From positions 36,847,913 to 36,911,912 of the forward strand of contig NW_023998414.1 of assembly GCF_014805625.2 (NCBI RefSeq): 64,000 bases of DNA, read 5' to 3'. The position numbers and the translations under genes are program-made. This stretch comes from Glossina fuscipes (lineage: Eukaryota > Arthropoda > Insecta > Diptera > Glossinidae). The number at the start of each line of letters is the position of its first letter. The stretch's first letter is position 1. Positions 32,220-44,316 of the stretch are shown piece by piece. Below the pieces are notes generated by a model, which worked only from the letters and a program-made list of their open reading frames with translations, searched no databases and was not told the DNA's origin.

Positions 32220-35200
32220 TCTTCTTCTATTCAGTAAATCAACAAACGAACATTCGCTGCGATGTCCAAAAAAAGGCCCAATGTAAACACAGAGTTCTTT
32301 GTTTGAGCCTTAGTAAAATAGTTAGTTAGGGTCAGTTTTCGTATATAATTATTATTTTTACTTATTTTTTTTATTATTTCTTTGCATTTCGTAATTAAAG
32401 CTATAATTGATTAACGTTTTGCTAATTTTGCGTATTATACGTCCGCTACGTTATTTCTTTAAATTTTATTAAAATATGCATATTATTCGTCTGCCATCTA
32501 GGATAGAACAGCGAGTGGTAAATTTCGTAGTGTAAGACATGAACATAAAGTGTCATATGAAAGAACTGATAAATGCGAGAGCAAAAAAATATATAAAAGA
32601 GAGTAGATTCATAATTTGGTTGCAAATGCTTATATATCTTGATGACATGATTTGAAAAAAGTAAGTTGCTAAATTGTAAGAACGCAAAATGTCAAGAATG
32701 CTGCGGTCATGCAGACCAGATATATCCAATTTGCGAAGTGTGGAATAGCGAATAAAAGTGGCAATATTATATGATCACCAAATTGTAAGGCCTTGCATTT
32801 TCATAAAGTATTATTCGCTATATTAATTTTAAATAGATGATCATTACATCTTGTGTGATTAAATATCAGCCTGTAAATAAGGCAAATAATGTTACGTCTG
32901 AGTCCGCAATTAATAAACCAAGGAGCTTTTTTTTGTGGAAATAAAGAGTTTAAAGGTGAATTAATCCATCGCTGTTGCCAAGAAGAACTGAGCGTTTCTT
33001 GTCGATTGCCGCAAAATCTGCTGAAATCAGAGCACGATCATTAAAATGAGATAGTCTGGGAGATGCCCAACTAAATCTGAACAGTCTGGGAGAACAAATT
33101 AGTGACATATACAAGTGAGGAGTCTATTCTCCGAAACCACAAAGGAGCAGACGGTTGGAAAATCTTGTTCTCTATAAAAGTGCAAATACGTTTCAAAGTA
33201 ATTTTAGCTTCTCCATGTTTATCTAATATTGAAACGTGTAGATTCTTTATAAAGTTTTACCATCTTGAAGGCCCAAAACCATTGCATCCGATGCTACACA
33301 AGTTATCTTGACAAGTGATAACGAAAAAGAGAAAATTTATAAGTTAGTGAACTGCAGTTACGCCATCTGTGGATCAGTATGAGCTCATGCTCTGTTTTTA
33401 CGTTACACGAATATCCCAATGTATATTTACCCGATCCATCTATCTGTAAAACAGCATTCAAATGATTAACTTGACCTTAACCTACGAACATTCGCTTTAA
33501 TGATAGTCTGCCGCAACTTTTAATAATTTGTGGAACTAGAATTATTTCTTTTTTAACATTGAAAGATTCCATTTACCATAATACAGCCAAAAAAAGTATA
33601 ACTCCAGATCTGTGCCATATGTCGTCAAAAATTACAAATATATCCCAAGTTAAATATTTATTATGTCGGAGTAGAATTTTTCAGTGAATTTAATTCGTGA
33701 ATGGTCTGATGGTTTGCGGATATTTTACTTTAGTTTACTTTAATTTATTAATTAAAAATAAACGTTAGAGAAGTACTCATTTAAAAATTATAAGGAGTTA
33801 TAAGTTATACAAGGATGGGCAAAATTTATTATAAAGCAACATATAGGAGACTGATGCTGAAATTTTCCCTTAAAATATTTACGAAAGGAAAACTATGTAT
33901 AGATTGGCTACCTATTATGGCGTCGGGATTACGGTAAGCTATTAGACGTGTAGTTTATATTCATTCTTGCATCTACATGTCGCATAAAAGCAAAATGACA
34001 CAAAAACCGGGCGAATGTACGTAAGTAAATTCACATAAGTTAAGAATAATATTGATTCTTATATGACCATAATTACTATGTGCGCTACGTTAATACTGAG
34101 ACGATCTCAATTGTCAACAATGTGAATGTATATCCGATGAGACTAAAACATTATACGGACCAAGTATAAAACTATAGAAGAATCGATATTACTAATTGAT
34201 GTTATCTATTGCTGCTGAAACTAGGTATAAGTCAGTTAATGAGAACAAGCTTTATGCAATCATTGACACAGTACGACGTTATATGACTTGTGACTTTAGT
34301 GGCAGCGAGACTGCTATTTATATCCTATAAGCCCAAATATATGATACTTTATTAAAGTCTAACGATGATAGTTAAACGTTTTAATCGCCTCTAATTAGTA
34401 GAATTAGTGCAAAATGCTTGGTAACGTGCCTTTGTAATCCTAATAGAAACAACTTTACGGATATTTTTTTTTTCTTTTTGTACTAGATAAGCTTTCCGGC
34501 TTATATTAGAATGTATTATTAGGTGGTGATTGAAATGTAGATATACACCTGAATAGTTAATTTGTTGAACGCTTGTGTGATTCGATGCTATCCTCATGGC
34601 AAAACTTATCTAATATGTCCCATCTGTTATCATCCGAATTATAAATCTATACTCTTTCATCTCCTATAATTCTCTGATCTGTTCTATTTTCCACGCTACA
34701 ATCATTCCCGTATGGATCGTCGATACGATCGTGAAATGACATTTCCCGCTTACACGATACAATTTGTTTATGGTAATCAAATGTCGATATGCCTTAGCTA
34801 CGGGGGTGTATAATAAATCGTCAACTCGAAAACTGAATACTTATCTTTCATCCGAAGTTCTTTGAAAATGTGTATAATAAATAATTCCTAATGTCGAATT
34901 AACTTCGGATTTATTTGCTCCATGCATCTGATGAATAGATTCTGATGAATAGCTTATTCTATGGACAGATTAGTACGCTCCGCAGCTATCACAACAAAGA
35001 CAGTCCGAAAACATTGTGGACCGTCCAAAGACTAATGTTGTTGGTCGCGAAAATGGTTGTCTTCCAAAGTTTGCCCTAACGATTGGCTCATGTTCGGAAT
35101 TACGTATTACTTGCACTTTTCTTTAATATTGAGAATTAGATATCATAAACACCCGGGGATAAGCGAGAAAAAGAGTTGCACTTATTTCCTGCGAAGACTT

Positions 35201-36400
35201 ATATTTTTGTTAGTATTTTGTCTGCTCTATATAAACCGATTAAATTGAATTACATCGGCAATCTTCAAATTCACTTCATCTCGTGTCTAGCGTTAAAATT
35301 TGTTTGCGCATGAGATATAAAAACTAAGAAACAATGGAAAATTAACCGAGAAGTAAAACCTATAAGAAAAGTGTACAAAACTAGTAGTAAAACCAACATC
35401 GTTGGTGTATGGTTTTCATAGGCGAATTAATTTTCTTTATTATATTGTTGTGTGTATGTGTATGTGGATGTGTGTGTTTGTAACATTATTGCTTTTTATA
35501 TCATATAAATTGTGAAAAATTTGCTGTATTAATTTCTTTGTCTGATTTTAAAGCAGTAAACTTATAAATGTCTACAAAATTATTGTACAATTATTGTTAG
35601 GAAAAAAAAAAAAAAAAATAGAGCCATGTAAAGTGTAATTTTAATTTTAGGGGAAAAAAATTCCTATATACTACTAAATTCCTATGTGCTACTTCTGCAC
35701 GTAATTATTAAGGAAGGAAGGGAGAATAAGCAACAGAAAGTATACGTTTTATATATATATGCATATATAAATTATATATATATATATATATATATGCATA
35801 TATACATTAAACTCTTTAACACAAAACAATAACAACGGCTAGCAAGTTACAGTAAGCTGAAAAAAAGAAGCAAAACAATAACAACAGACGTCGTAATTGC
35901 AAAAATCAGCTGTCTCTCTTCGCTCTCTGCCTCTCTTTTTCTGCTTGCTGCAAATATATCTTAAAGCAGTGCTTTTATATAAATAAATGCAATTAGTATA
36001 GAAGGCTGCCAAGTCAGCTGGAATTATAATAAATACTTTATTACAATATGAAGCAAGAAATTTAAAGTGAAATACGCAATGGGGATAAACATAAAAGAGA
36101 ACAGATAAAATTTCCTGAACATTATTGGATATAACTCTCTGCTTAAAACGAAAGCGAAATTTTATTTTTTTGAACGTAAAAAAAAAGATCTAAGAATATA
36201 TATATATATTAATTGTTTACATTTTTGGAAATCTTTGGAATTCTTTGTTCTCTGCAATATGAATGCTTAATACATCGTATATCGTTCCAAAAATTATTTT
36301 TCAAAAAACCAAATTTAAATCTGAAAATAAATAAACAATTTTAAATTGTTATAAATGTATAAGAAATAATAAGAAATAAGATAAAAAAAAACAATAATAA
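32220..36400. other. Intergenic stretch upstream of the F-box gene
   Basis: No gene is recognised. AT-rich throughout. It has ttcttcttctt near 32213-32228, a palindromic TA/gcata tract near 35749-35805 (atatatatgcatatata twice), and 'tgtgtatgtgtatgtg' near 35450-35480. The last kilobase may hold the F-box gene's promoter and 5' untranslated region, but no site is specific enough to name. Confidence 0.4.
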
Positions 36401-36410
36401 AAACAAAACC

Positions 36411-36441
<31 letters not shown>

Positions 36442-36457
36442 ATATATATATGTATAT
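36411..36457. repeat. (TA)n tract just upstream of the F-box start codon
   Basis: Alternating TA with tatg interruptions ends 27 bp before the ATG at 36484. If the transcript starts farther upstream, this lies in the 5' untranslated region. It could also be close to the core promoter. It sits in the position most likely to vary between individuals. Confidence 0.8.
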
Positions 36458-36483
36458 GAATAACTTGAAAGTAAGCTAAAATA

Positions 36484-37524
36484 ATGCCGTTTATATCAAA
36501 AGATTGGCGCTCCCCAGGTGAAGCTTGGGTCAAAACCGAAGAAGGCTGGGAAAGACTTAAGGTGCTTGAATGCGGTAAACGTAAGCGACTTCCATCCACT
36601 AATGACGATAATTATGATGACAACGTGGAAATCATACCACCACACTGCCACATTACCATTAGATGTACACGAGAGATAGCCGGTTTTAATGGTCTCGGTG
36701 ATGCTGTACGTCGTTTAGATTTCCGAAGTTCGGTACGAGATCGTAGACGTTTTCATTACATATGCACACTCTTACGTCTATTGGTGGCGCATAAAGGTAT
36801 TGCTAGTTTATCAGGCAGCGCACAGAAACAATTATTGCAAATGGTTGAAGAAGTAGCGGCACATGTTAGTGATAGTCAACAGCATTTGAATGTCTTGCGA
36901 GGCTTAGCTTTACAATTGCAACATATTGTCTATCAAGAAAATCAGAAATGCTGGGGTAAACCTTTGGGTAGCACAAATCTATGGCAAGAACATGTGGAAA
37001 CAATTAAACGCATACAACGTGTCGCTAATCAAATTGAAATTAAAGAGCCTGGTCCAGAAATACGTCCTAAGCTACATGATTTGCCAGAAGAGTGCGTAAG
37101 GGAGATAATCTTGCGTATAGCCGATCATAGAGATTTAGAAGCTTCTGCTGATGCTTGGAAAATAATGGCGACTTTGGTCAATGAGCAGCGCATTTGGCGT
37201 GAATTGACACGTTTTCATTTCAATCAAAAGCAAATCGATTCTATCTTGGAATTAAATAAATTGAAACATATGACTGAAGTCAAAGATTGGAAGAAAATCT
37301 ATCATCAACTACGTCGTACCTACGGTCTCAGTGATGATTATCAATTTGCTGAGATTCTATCACTATGCCGCTACTGTTGCTGCCTATTTTGGCCTTCTGA
37401 TGGCCATCCTTGTATTGTCGATCAAAGCCCCGACTATAAGCAACGACTGGAAGAGGCTGGTGGACAATTAGCTCTAGCTCAACCGGTGCCACCAGCACAA
37501 TTCCTTAAATTTTTCTCTTTATAA
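36484..37524 (+). CDS. FBXO32: F-box protein, atrogin-1 / FBXO25-FBXO32 orthologue
   Basis: Single exon of 346 codons. Proteins of this family are substrate adaptors of SCF (Skp1-Cul1-F-box) ubiquitin ligases; the vertebrate member atrogin-1 drives muscle protein breakdown. The N-terminus MPFISKDWRSPGEAWVKT matches the family start MPF-x2-DWRSPG-x2-WVKT that I recall, which fixes the start codon. KRKR at 32-35 is a possible nuclear signal. RLDF..SS..DRRRFHYICTLLRLL (about 77-100) and SLSGSAQKQLLQM (108-120) match the conserved leucine-rich middle. The F-box lies at about 197-245 (LHDLPEECVREIILRIADHRDLE ... IWRELTRFHF). A cysteine-rich CRYCC..HPC segment (295-310) and the C-terminus FLKFFSL also agree with the family. 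The length equals the usual about 350. It lies on the opposite strand between zinc-finger copies 2 and 3. Confidence 0.96.
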   Translation: MPFISKDWRSPGEAWVKTEEGWERLKVLECGKRKRLPSTNDDNYDDNVEIIPPHCHITIRCTREIAGFNGLGDAVRRLDFRSSVRDRRRFHYICTLLRLLVAHKGIASLSGSAQKQLLQMVEEVAAHVSDSQQHLNVLRGLALQLQHIVYQENQKCWGKPLGSTNLWQEHVETIKRIQRVANQIEIKEPGPEIRPKLHDLPEECVREIILRIADHRDLEASADAWKIMATLVNEQRIWRELTRFHFNQKQIDSILELNKLKHMTEVKDWKKIYHQLRRTYGLSDDYQFAEILSLCRYCCCLFWPSDGHPCIVDQSPDYKQRLEEAGGQLALAQPVPPAQFLKFFSL

Positions 37525-38440
37525 ACAATTTCATTCGCAGATTTTTTTTTCAAATTTATGTAATTTGAACTAAATTAAAAAAAAAAAAATGAAAAACAAC
37601 AAAAAAAATCTAAAAGTTTGCTTTCACCATTTTATATGTCCGCTCACATCTATAATATGGAGATGTTTTTTGCCAAACATTCGCCCTGCGTAAGAACAAT
37701 TAAACAATTTTAATAATCATTGATTTTTCTGTGGCTTTTGATACAATGAATCAAGGATAAATTTATCCTTGAAAAAGTTAAAGTTTTATTTTAGTTTAAT
37801 TTTGATAAGAAAGTTTTAGCTGGAAAATCAATATGAAAGCGTTAAGGTTGCTCATTCTTTTGCTAACATAAGAGATAATAGGAACGATTAGTTTAGCTTT
37901 TTCAGAAATGACTTATATAACAATAGGATAACAGTAATATTCTTTAGTATTCTTATGATGCCTAAATCTTGTTTTCGCGCATGGACTTAATGAAGGCTAA
38001 GCTCGTCGGTTCGATGGAAGTTAAGATCATGGTAGCCAATATGAACAATTTATTCTTAAAATTTATTCAAAAATTAAAACCACACTTAGCGCTGAGATGG
38101 AGTGGATAGACAATAGAATATCGCTCTATTCTTTAACAACTTGGGATTCAAAGAATCAATTTTTATACATAGGTATTTGGACGATAAAAATGTTTTTTAC
38201 ATCTGCATAACCACAAATCATTTAACTTCAGCGACCCCAATTATTATTAGGATTGAAAAATGGAAATGGGTTCCTTTACCAATTGTTATCAAATCATTAC
38301 TACCTTGCAAAGATTTATATTTAACGTCAAGGCTTTATATAACACCTAAGTATGTATGGATATTAATTAAAAAATGTTTCACTTCATCTTATTTTAAAAT
38401 GCTACGCCAAATATAAAGAAACAGAACTTGATCTTATTGA
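37525..38440. other. 3' region of the F-box gene and intergenic DNA
   Basis: Begins with an A-rich stretch (37577-37610). No canonical AATAAA sits within the first 200 bp, although A-rich variants are frequent. The 91-codon frame at 38141-38416 is AT-rich and unrecognised. Confidence 0.35.
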
Positions 38441-38449
38441 TGTGATAAT

Positions 38450-40185
38450 TACATTACGTCATTTTTATTAAATATTCCCTATTCATTCAACTACTAGTCC
38501 AAATAGTTTTCCATTGTTTATACGCTATTCAAGTTGGAGATTAAGGCTTTCTCCAAACTATTTAAATCGAATCCTCGGCTATGTTAATGGTTTGCTTTGA
38601 GTGAAAGATTTCGAAAACATCACGTTTACATGAAAATATTAAAAATTAATTGTACTTCAACCGTATCATTAATAATTGTTTATAATTACGTATATTAGTA
38701 TTTTCTTGTAATACCTGATAGCAAACAAAGAAATACGATTTCCATATCTGCTATATCCGCTATGAAATTTCCTACCAAGACGTGATACGTGGAAACGAGC
38801 TGCAACGTTACAAAATTTCAAAATATGTCCTCGGTTCTCTATCCACGTTTTATTTAGAATAATTTAATTCAATGATAAAGCATCAAATATGCTGACAGTT
38901 TCGTTACTCATTCGAATCCTTTTCTGTTAAATCTTCTTGTTTCACTTTGTTTGTCAATAATCTGTTTTTTTGTTTTTCGTGTCTTTTTCGATGGGCATAT
39001 AAGCCGGAATACCGAGCGAATGTTTTGTCACACTCAAGACACTTAATGGTTTTATGAATTTTAGCATGGATTCTTAAAAGCATTTTCCCTTTAAAAGCCT
39101 CTTTACAGATGGTACAAACGTGAGCGAGCGGCTTTTCAGTGTGTATATTTATCTGATGTAATCTCAACTGACTAGCCCTATTAAAACATCTATTACATTT
39201 GTCACAAATAAAATTTCGTTCTTTCAAATGCTGACTACTGCGATGACTCCGTAATCCTGACGATGATGAAAAACTTTTGCCACAGGATTCGCAAACGAAA
39301 GGTCGGTCGCCAGTATGTCTTCGTTCATGACGTCTTCTTTCGGTGGTAAAATAAAAACTTTTTGAACAAAAACGGCAGTCGTAACGCCTTTCGGTCTTAT
39401 GCCGTTTTTGATGAGTTTTAAGATTTGATTTCCAAGTAAAGGTAGCTTGACATTGCTGGCATTTATAAGGTTTCACTCCGTCATGCTTATATAAATGCTG
39501 GCTTAAAAGGCCAGGGGACTTGACAACTTTGCCACAACGGGGACAAATGTATGGACCACGTTTACAGGGTGGTTTCTCGTCTTTATGACGCTTCACGTGG
39601 GCATTAAGATTTGATTTCGAAACAAAGCGAATGGAACATTGATCGCATTTGTAAGGTTTAGGATTTACAACAGCTTCTTCTTTTTCATCCGGTAACGGTA
39701 TATTAGATTCATGCTCACTAGCCGTTTCCCTTTCAGCGCTTTCCAAAATGCATTCCAACGAAGAAGTGGAATCTTCATTTTTATCTGATGCATATTGACT
39801 GACATTCTGTTTTGTTGCGAACATAAAATCTTCCACTTGTTCCTCTTCTTCATCACTTTCGAAAAAGAACTTTTCTACAGCTATGGATGGTTTGTAATGT
39901 TCGCTTTGAAAATGTTCTAGGAACGCATCTAGTTTCGTAAAAGTTTTCCGACAAAAAGTGCACTGGAAACTGACATTTACATTCGAAGCCGTCAAAGTAT
40001 CGTAAAATATTTCTCCACATTTTTGCAAAAGCATCTCACTACTCTCCAGTTCTTCGCAATTTTCCATCTTTTATATGTTTGCTAAATGTATTTTAACATA
40101 AATTAGTTTTAAGGCTTGTTTTTATTCTCTTCTGTTACGCTTCCTACGTCCTTTCGTACATAAATGCATGACTTCTCAAATTAAG
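38450..40185 (-). repeat. Zinc-finger duplication unit 3
   Basis: Matches unit 2 over the 3' flank (plus-strand 38490-38720: 'ttgtttatacgctattcaag', 'aaaaatattaaaaattaatt') and at the transcript end ('tatccacgttttattt'). It also matches units 1 and 2 on the 5' side ('gtattttaacataaattagt', 'acttctcaaatta'). More distant traces ('gttcagcattgcaaaatgtc' at about 41913 versus 'gttcagcgttgcaaaatgcc' at 30100) suggest the original duplicated segment was longer. Confidence 0.8.
38904..40067 (-). CDS. C2H2 zinc-finger protein, copy 3 (9 fingers)
   Basis: Intronless, 387 codons, ATG at 40067-40065. It has the same plan as copies 1 and 2. An N-terminal finger (C36-H57) and acidic linker (ESDEEEEQVED) are followed by fingers at about 141-161, 175-195, 203-223, 231-251, 259-280, 288-309, 318-338 and 343-363. 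The tail (KVKQEDLTEKDSNE) is longer and acidic. Finger 2 and the spacer before finger 3 (DEKPPCKRGPY) differ strongly from the other copies, and the two-finger internal repeat is not evident. Copy 3 is therefore the more diverged paralogue, likely with different DNA specificity. AATAAA (minus) lies near 38854-38849. Confidence 0.95.
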   Translation of the reverse strand: MENCEELESSEMLLQKCGEIFYDTLTASNVNVSFQCTFCRKTFTKLDAFLEHFQSEHYKPSIAVEKFFFESDEEEEQVEDFMFATKQNVSQYASDKNEDSTSSLECILESAERETASEHESNIPLPDEKEEAVVNPKPYKCDQCSIRFVSKSNLNAHVKRHKDEKPPCKRGPYICPRCGKVVKSPGLLSQHLYKHDGVKPYKCQQCQATFTWKSNLKTHQKRHKTERRYDCRFCSKSFYFTTERRRHERRHTGDRPFVCESCGKSFSSSSGLRSHRSSQHLKERNFICDKCNRCFNRASQLRLHQINIHTEKPLAHVCTICKEAFKGKMLLRIHAKIHKTIKCLECDKTFARYSGLYAHRKRHEKQKNRLLTNKVKQEDLTEKDSNE

Positions 40186-40189
40186 CAGG

Positions 40190-42830
40190 GTAAACATGTA
40201 TTTAGAGGTGAACTTTCGTTCGCGACCAAGTCGATAGTTGATATACGTTATTGCTGGGATCACGTAAGCCTTATTAGTTGGGCACTCAACCATTTATAAG
40301 CAACTCTGTGCTTTGTCTTTGAACAGGGAATTTAGCGAGGACTTTGTTTAAAAATTATGAAGGTTTAATTCTAAGCGAACTTGTAAAATACAAGAAATTT
40401 TAAATGGTCGATATTAACCTTTGACACATTCAATTAGATAAAAATCTTCACACTTTCAAGCATGTATGACATTGAGAATCTATGACTAAGAATATGAAGT
40501 ATATGAAGTTTAAATATCTTTTGTGAACATGCAATAAATGTATATTCGATGCGTTTTTTCTTATAAGATCTTTAATCGCATATCGTCAAAGATCGAAGGG
40601 ATTAATTATATGAATATATCAAGCCTCTGATCATCTTTGATTAGCAATCAGCGGTAAATGACAATAAATTATTTTTCATTCTAACTAATTTCAAATGTAA
40701 TTCCAGGCGGTTTTTAACTTTGTACTTTTTTTTTTTTACCACCGGAAATGAAACTTCCTTTTTGTAAGTTGATAGTTATTTACCGATATATTTATTAATC
40801 CTTATAACTATGGTTATTTTGGTTTAACCAGGCGCGCACGCTTACGTATATCGATTCAGAATTTGTTGATGTCTTGGCTAAATGCTCTCAGCGTTCGGCG
40901 GTGAGTATAACAAGGGGAAAATTGGCGCGCTTCCGGCGACTACCCGATACCAATATATATCGAAAGGACGTAAAACTCTTGTGTGTTCTCAGTGTTGGAT
41001 TTTATTTATTATTAATACGTAAGTGCAATTAATTTACATAGAAATTAATAATATCGTAACTTTTTCGAGAGACATGTTTACTCAACTATCCATGCAGATA
41101 AGTTTGAAAATTTTTCAAAAATAAATTTACTAATATAAATAAGTAAATAAATTTATAAAAATATATTAAATTACAAATAAAAAAAGAATAATAATAATAA
41201 GTGCAAAAATAAAGAAAAACTTGTTTTACATTTTTGTTAAAATAAACGAGTTGTTCTTTGCATAATGACTTCTCCATGACAATTTGAAGAAGGATCATTT
41301 CTTAAGATATAAAAACTTAAAAGTTGTTGAAGCATTGCCTAATATTATTTATATATCAATTAAGGTAAACCGATTATTCGATAACATATAACAATACATT
41401 ACTTACCTTTCACAAATTCAAACTTTTCTTGTTTTTTGGTTTTTTGAGATTAAATGGACTAAGCCAATAGAAAATGTGGCTTCAACAAATTCCGCAAAAA
41501 AAAAAAGAAAGAAAAAAACTCTCTTTCAATTTTTGTTTCTGTGACTAACTCAAGCTGTTTTGTTTCTTTCGTAAAGTTGTTTTTTTTTAAATTCCTTATT
41601 TTGGGTCAGTTTCTGGTAAGTAAGCAATTTTGTTTGGAATTTATTTTGTTTTCAATTTACAGCTGTTTTCTCTTATGAATGCAACTTTAACCAACAAAAA
41701 CCATTAGATCTTTTATTTTCATAAAATTTCGCAAATATGGGAGAATGTATTTAATAGCTGTTATGGTTACGTGATACTAAGAACCGTTAGTCATCACACA
41801 ATCCCGCATCACATACGCTGTCCTAAATAGTCGAAAAATATAAGTAATTTTGAGATAACTATCAGCAAGCTTTTTTTTTTTGAAAGTTGAAGAAAGAAGA
41901 AGAACGCCAGATGTTCAGCATTGCAAAATGTCGTAGGATGGAGCAAACTTCTTATCTCCCTTAATTTACATATAAATGTATATTTGTACCAAAAACCGGC
42001 ATAAAGGATGAGAGTTAAAAAATCGGTTTCTTCACAAAAATGAAAATAGTCGTAAATTTAAAAGATTCATTTGACATTAATTTCAGATTCTTCACTTATG
42101 CTTTATAAAATATGCCCCCTTTAATTTAATATTTTGATTTGTTGAAGAAAGATAGAAATTTACTAAGCACAGTGCAGAGCCCCCATCCATTGATTAGTAT
42201 GAACCCTTTCTCTCTTTTTGTTATTGAGCCGCTACACAGAACATTTTGCCTGCTTTGTTGTCGCTGCACAACATAGCAACTTCAGAAAAAAAAAAAGAAT
42301 TTAAGACTTATTTCATATAGCGGACAACCGTGAATCCAGCATTCTTTTGCTTATGCCCTTAAGAAGAAAAAATAAAGGCAAACGAACGCGAATAAAAAAT
42401 CGATCATGTGAGATCGGCGACTGTAAGGACAAAGAGGAGCGGAAAGTCAATTTCATCCATTGTACCACTTAACAAAACATAGCTGGCACTGCATTATTGA
42501 AGCAAACATTGAAATACCTTTGAAGAGCGTTTTTCTGGGACCAAAAGGCTATTTTAATTGTTTCTGGTAAGTTCACAATAATTAATAATATAATTAAATA
42601 GCAGTTTTTAATACCATTACAATGATGCGAATTTGGAAGAAAACGCTACTTTAAAAAGTGAGTAAAGGAGGTAGATTATATCACCACTAGACAAAGTAAA
42701 CAATGCTAGTAGAAGTGTCTTGCATTTTCTTGACACGTTAAAAACGTTATTTTAATTTTAATATCAATCGTAAACTTTATATTCACATGAGTTTATTTAA
42801 ATGGATAAATAAAATTAAAATGTACAATGT
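40190..42830. other. Intergenic stretch
   Basis: No gene is recognised. A GC-richer patch at about 40825-40960 ('ttccggcgactacccgatac') stands out from AT-rich neighbours without a homologue I can name. Remnants of zinc-finger-unit flanks lie near 41400-41500 and 41900-41950. Confidence 0.35.
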
Positions 42831-42831
42831 A

Positions 42832-43300
42832 AACAAGTAAGAAAATTATATTCGGTCGTGACCGAATCTTTCATATCCATTACTGTCATCCTAATGAAGC
42901 TAAATGAAACAAAACAAGTAAAAGAGCTAAATTTACATGCTCTATAATAAGGAGTGATTCGGATGATTTCTTCATATTCATAATAAAGTTTTTGTTAGGT
43001 ACGCCCTTGAAAAGGTTAAGTTATTTTCAAATTCTTTTGCAAATTTGTTAAATTTGAAAATTCGCAAAAATTTTTGAAACTTGCCTCTGCGCGTTATAAA
43101 GTTCGCCGAAATTTGAAGTTGATAGCCTCATTTTTGCGGCCAGGAGAGGGGTTAAAACAGACGTTACACAATCGGACAGATGGACATACTACAATTGAAT
43201 CAGAATTTTATGCTGAACTACCGTTTAACAATTTTGTTGTCTAAATATTGGCTAGCGCGCAGTATATTGTTTTTGTAATCATATAATTTGTTTCATTCCA
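42832..43300 (+). mobile_element. Mini-me-like element, head-first
   Basis: Has the cleanest head: 'aacaagtaagaaaattatat' followed by the perfect palindrome attcggtcgtgaccgaat (42850-42867). A short body follows, and a tail with 'caatcggacagatggacata' near 43170-43190 and 'gaatcagaattttatgctga'. The internal part is shorter than in the copies at 8.3 and 57.5 kb, so it is internally deleted. Confidence 0.65.
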
Positions 43301-44278
43301 TTTCGTTTACTTAGGCTGGCAACATTATTACTCATTGTTTGATAGATTATTATATATATTAAGGTATAAGATTTTAAGGCATCTATAGCAGAAAAAATCG
43401 CAAAAAAAAAAACAAAAAGCGAATGAAAGTCGATTACTACGTGTTCTTCTTACTTTTTTTTATTTAAAATTATAAACATTTACATTAGATTGTAATTTTT
43501 TGTTTTTATATTTATTAAAGATTTATATTAATATGCATGTTTGTTGTGTGTGTATGTGTTACTCTACATAAAAAGTAACAGTAAATTTTGCTTTTCATTT
43601 TTTCATAATTTCATTTTGTAATCATAAGGCCGGGTTAGAGATGTTAACAGCAATCATTCAAATTAACTGTTATACCCTTTTTTGAACCTTTTACATTTCT
43701 TTTTCCTTTTTTTTTTTTACATATAAGTTAATTTGCTATTTTATTACATAATTACCAAATACATTTAAAAAGACGATGTTATATGATGTTAAAAATAGTG
43801 CTTAAGAAAAAAATGTGGGAATTAATTTTTTTTAAATTACTTTCATTTTTTGTTTTTTGTATTCTTTTTTTTCATGTCAGCTTGAAGTAGGAAGTGTGCA
43901 ATTAGTTAGGAAAAGAAAGAAAGTGAGGCTAACATAGATTATTAAATATGTGATTAATGTGTGAGGAATAGAAAGTTTATTGTTTATAGGCGAGAGTGAG
44001 AGTGAGATAAGATATAGGAAGATAGAGAGGGAGAAAATGAGAATGACATTATAAGAAATACAGGTTTTCTTAAGGCAGTTTTAAATGAAATTTTATCTTT
44101 GGAAATAAAACAAAAAAGAGAAATAAAAATTTGAATTTAAGAAATTATATAAGCATCTCAAATGAATACTTCTTTTTCTAAACAATAATTTTCATTCTAG
44201 TTTTATATCGAGTGGATGGCAATTATTTTGTTTTCTTCTCTGCTTTAATTTTTAGGTCTTTTTCAAAATAAAAAAAAG

Positions 44279-44316
<38 letters not shown>

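Noticed and set aside
40825..40960. Promoter or exon in a GC-richer patch
   Set aside because: Composition alone; no splice sites, conserved frame or core-promoter motif could be defended.
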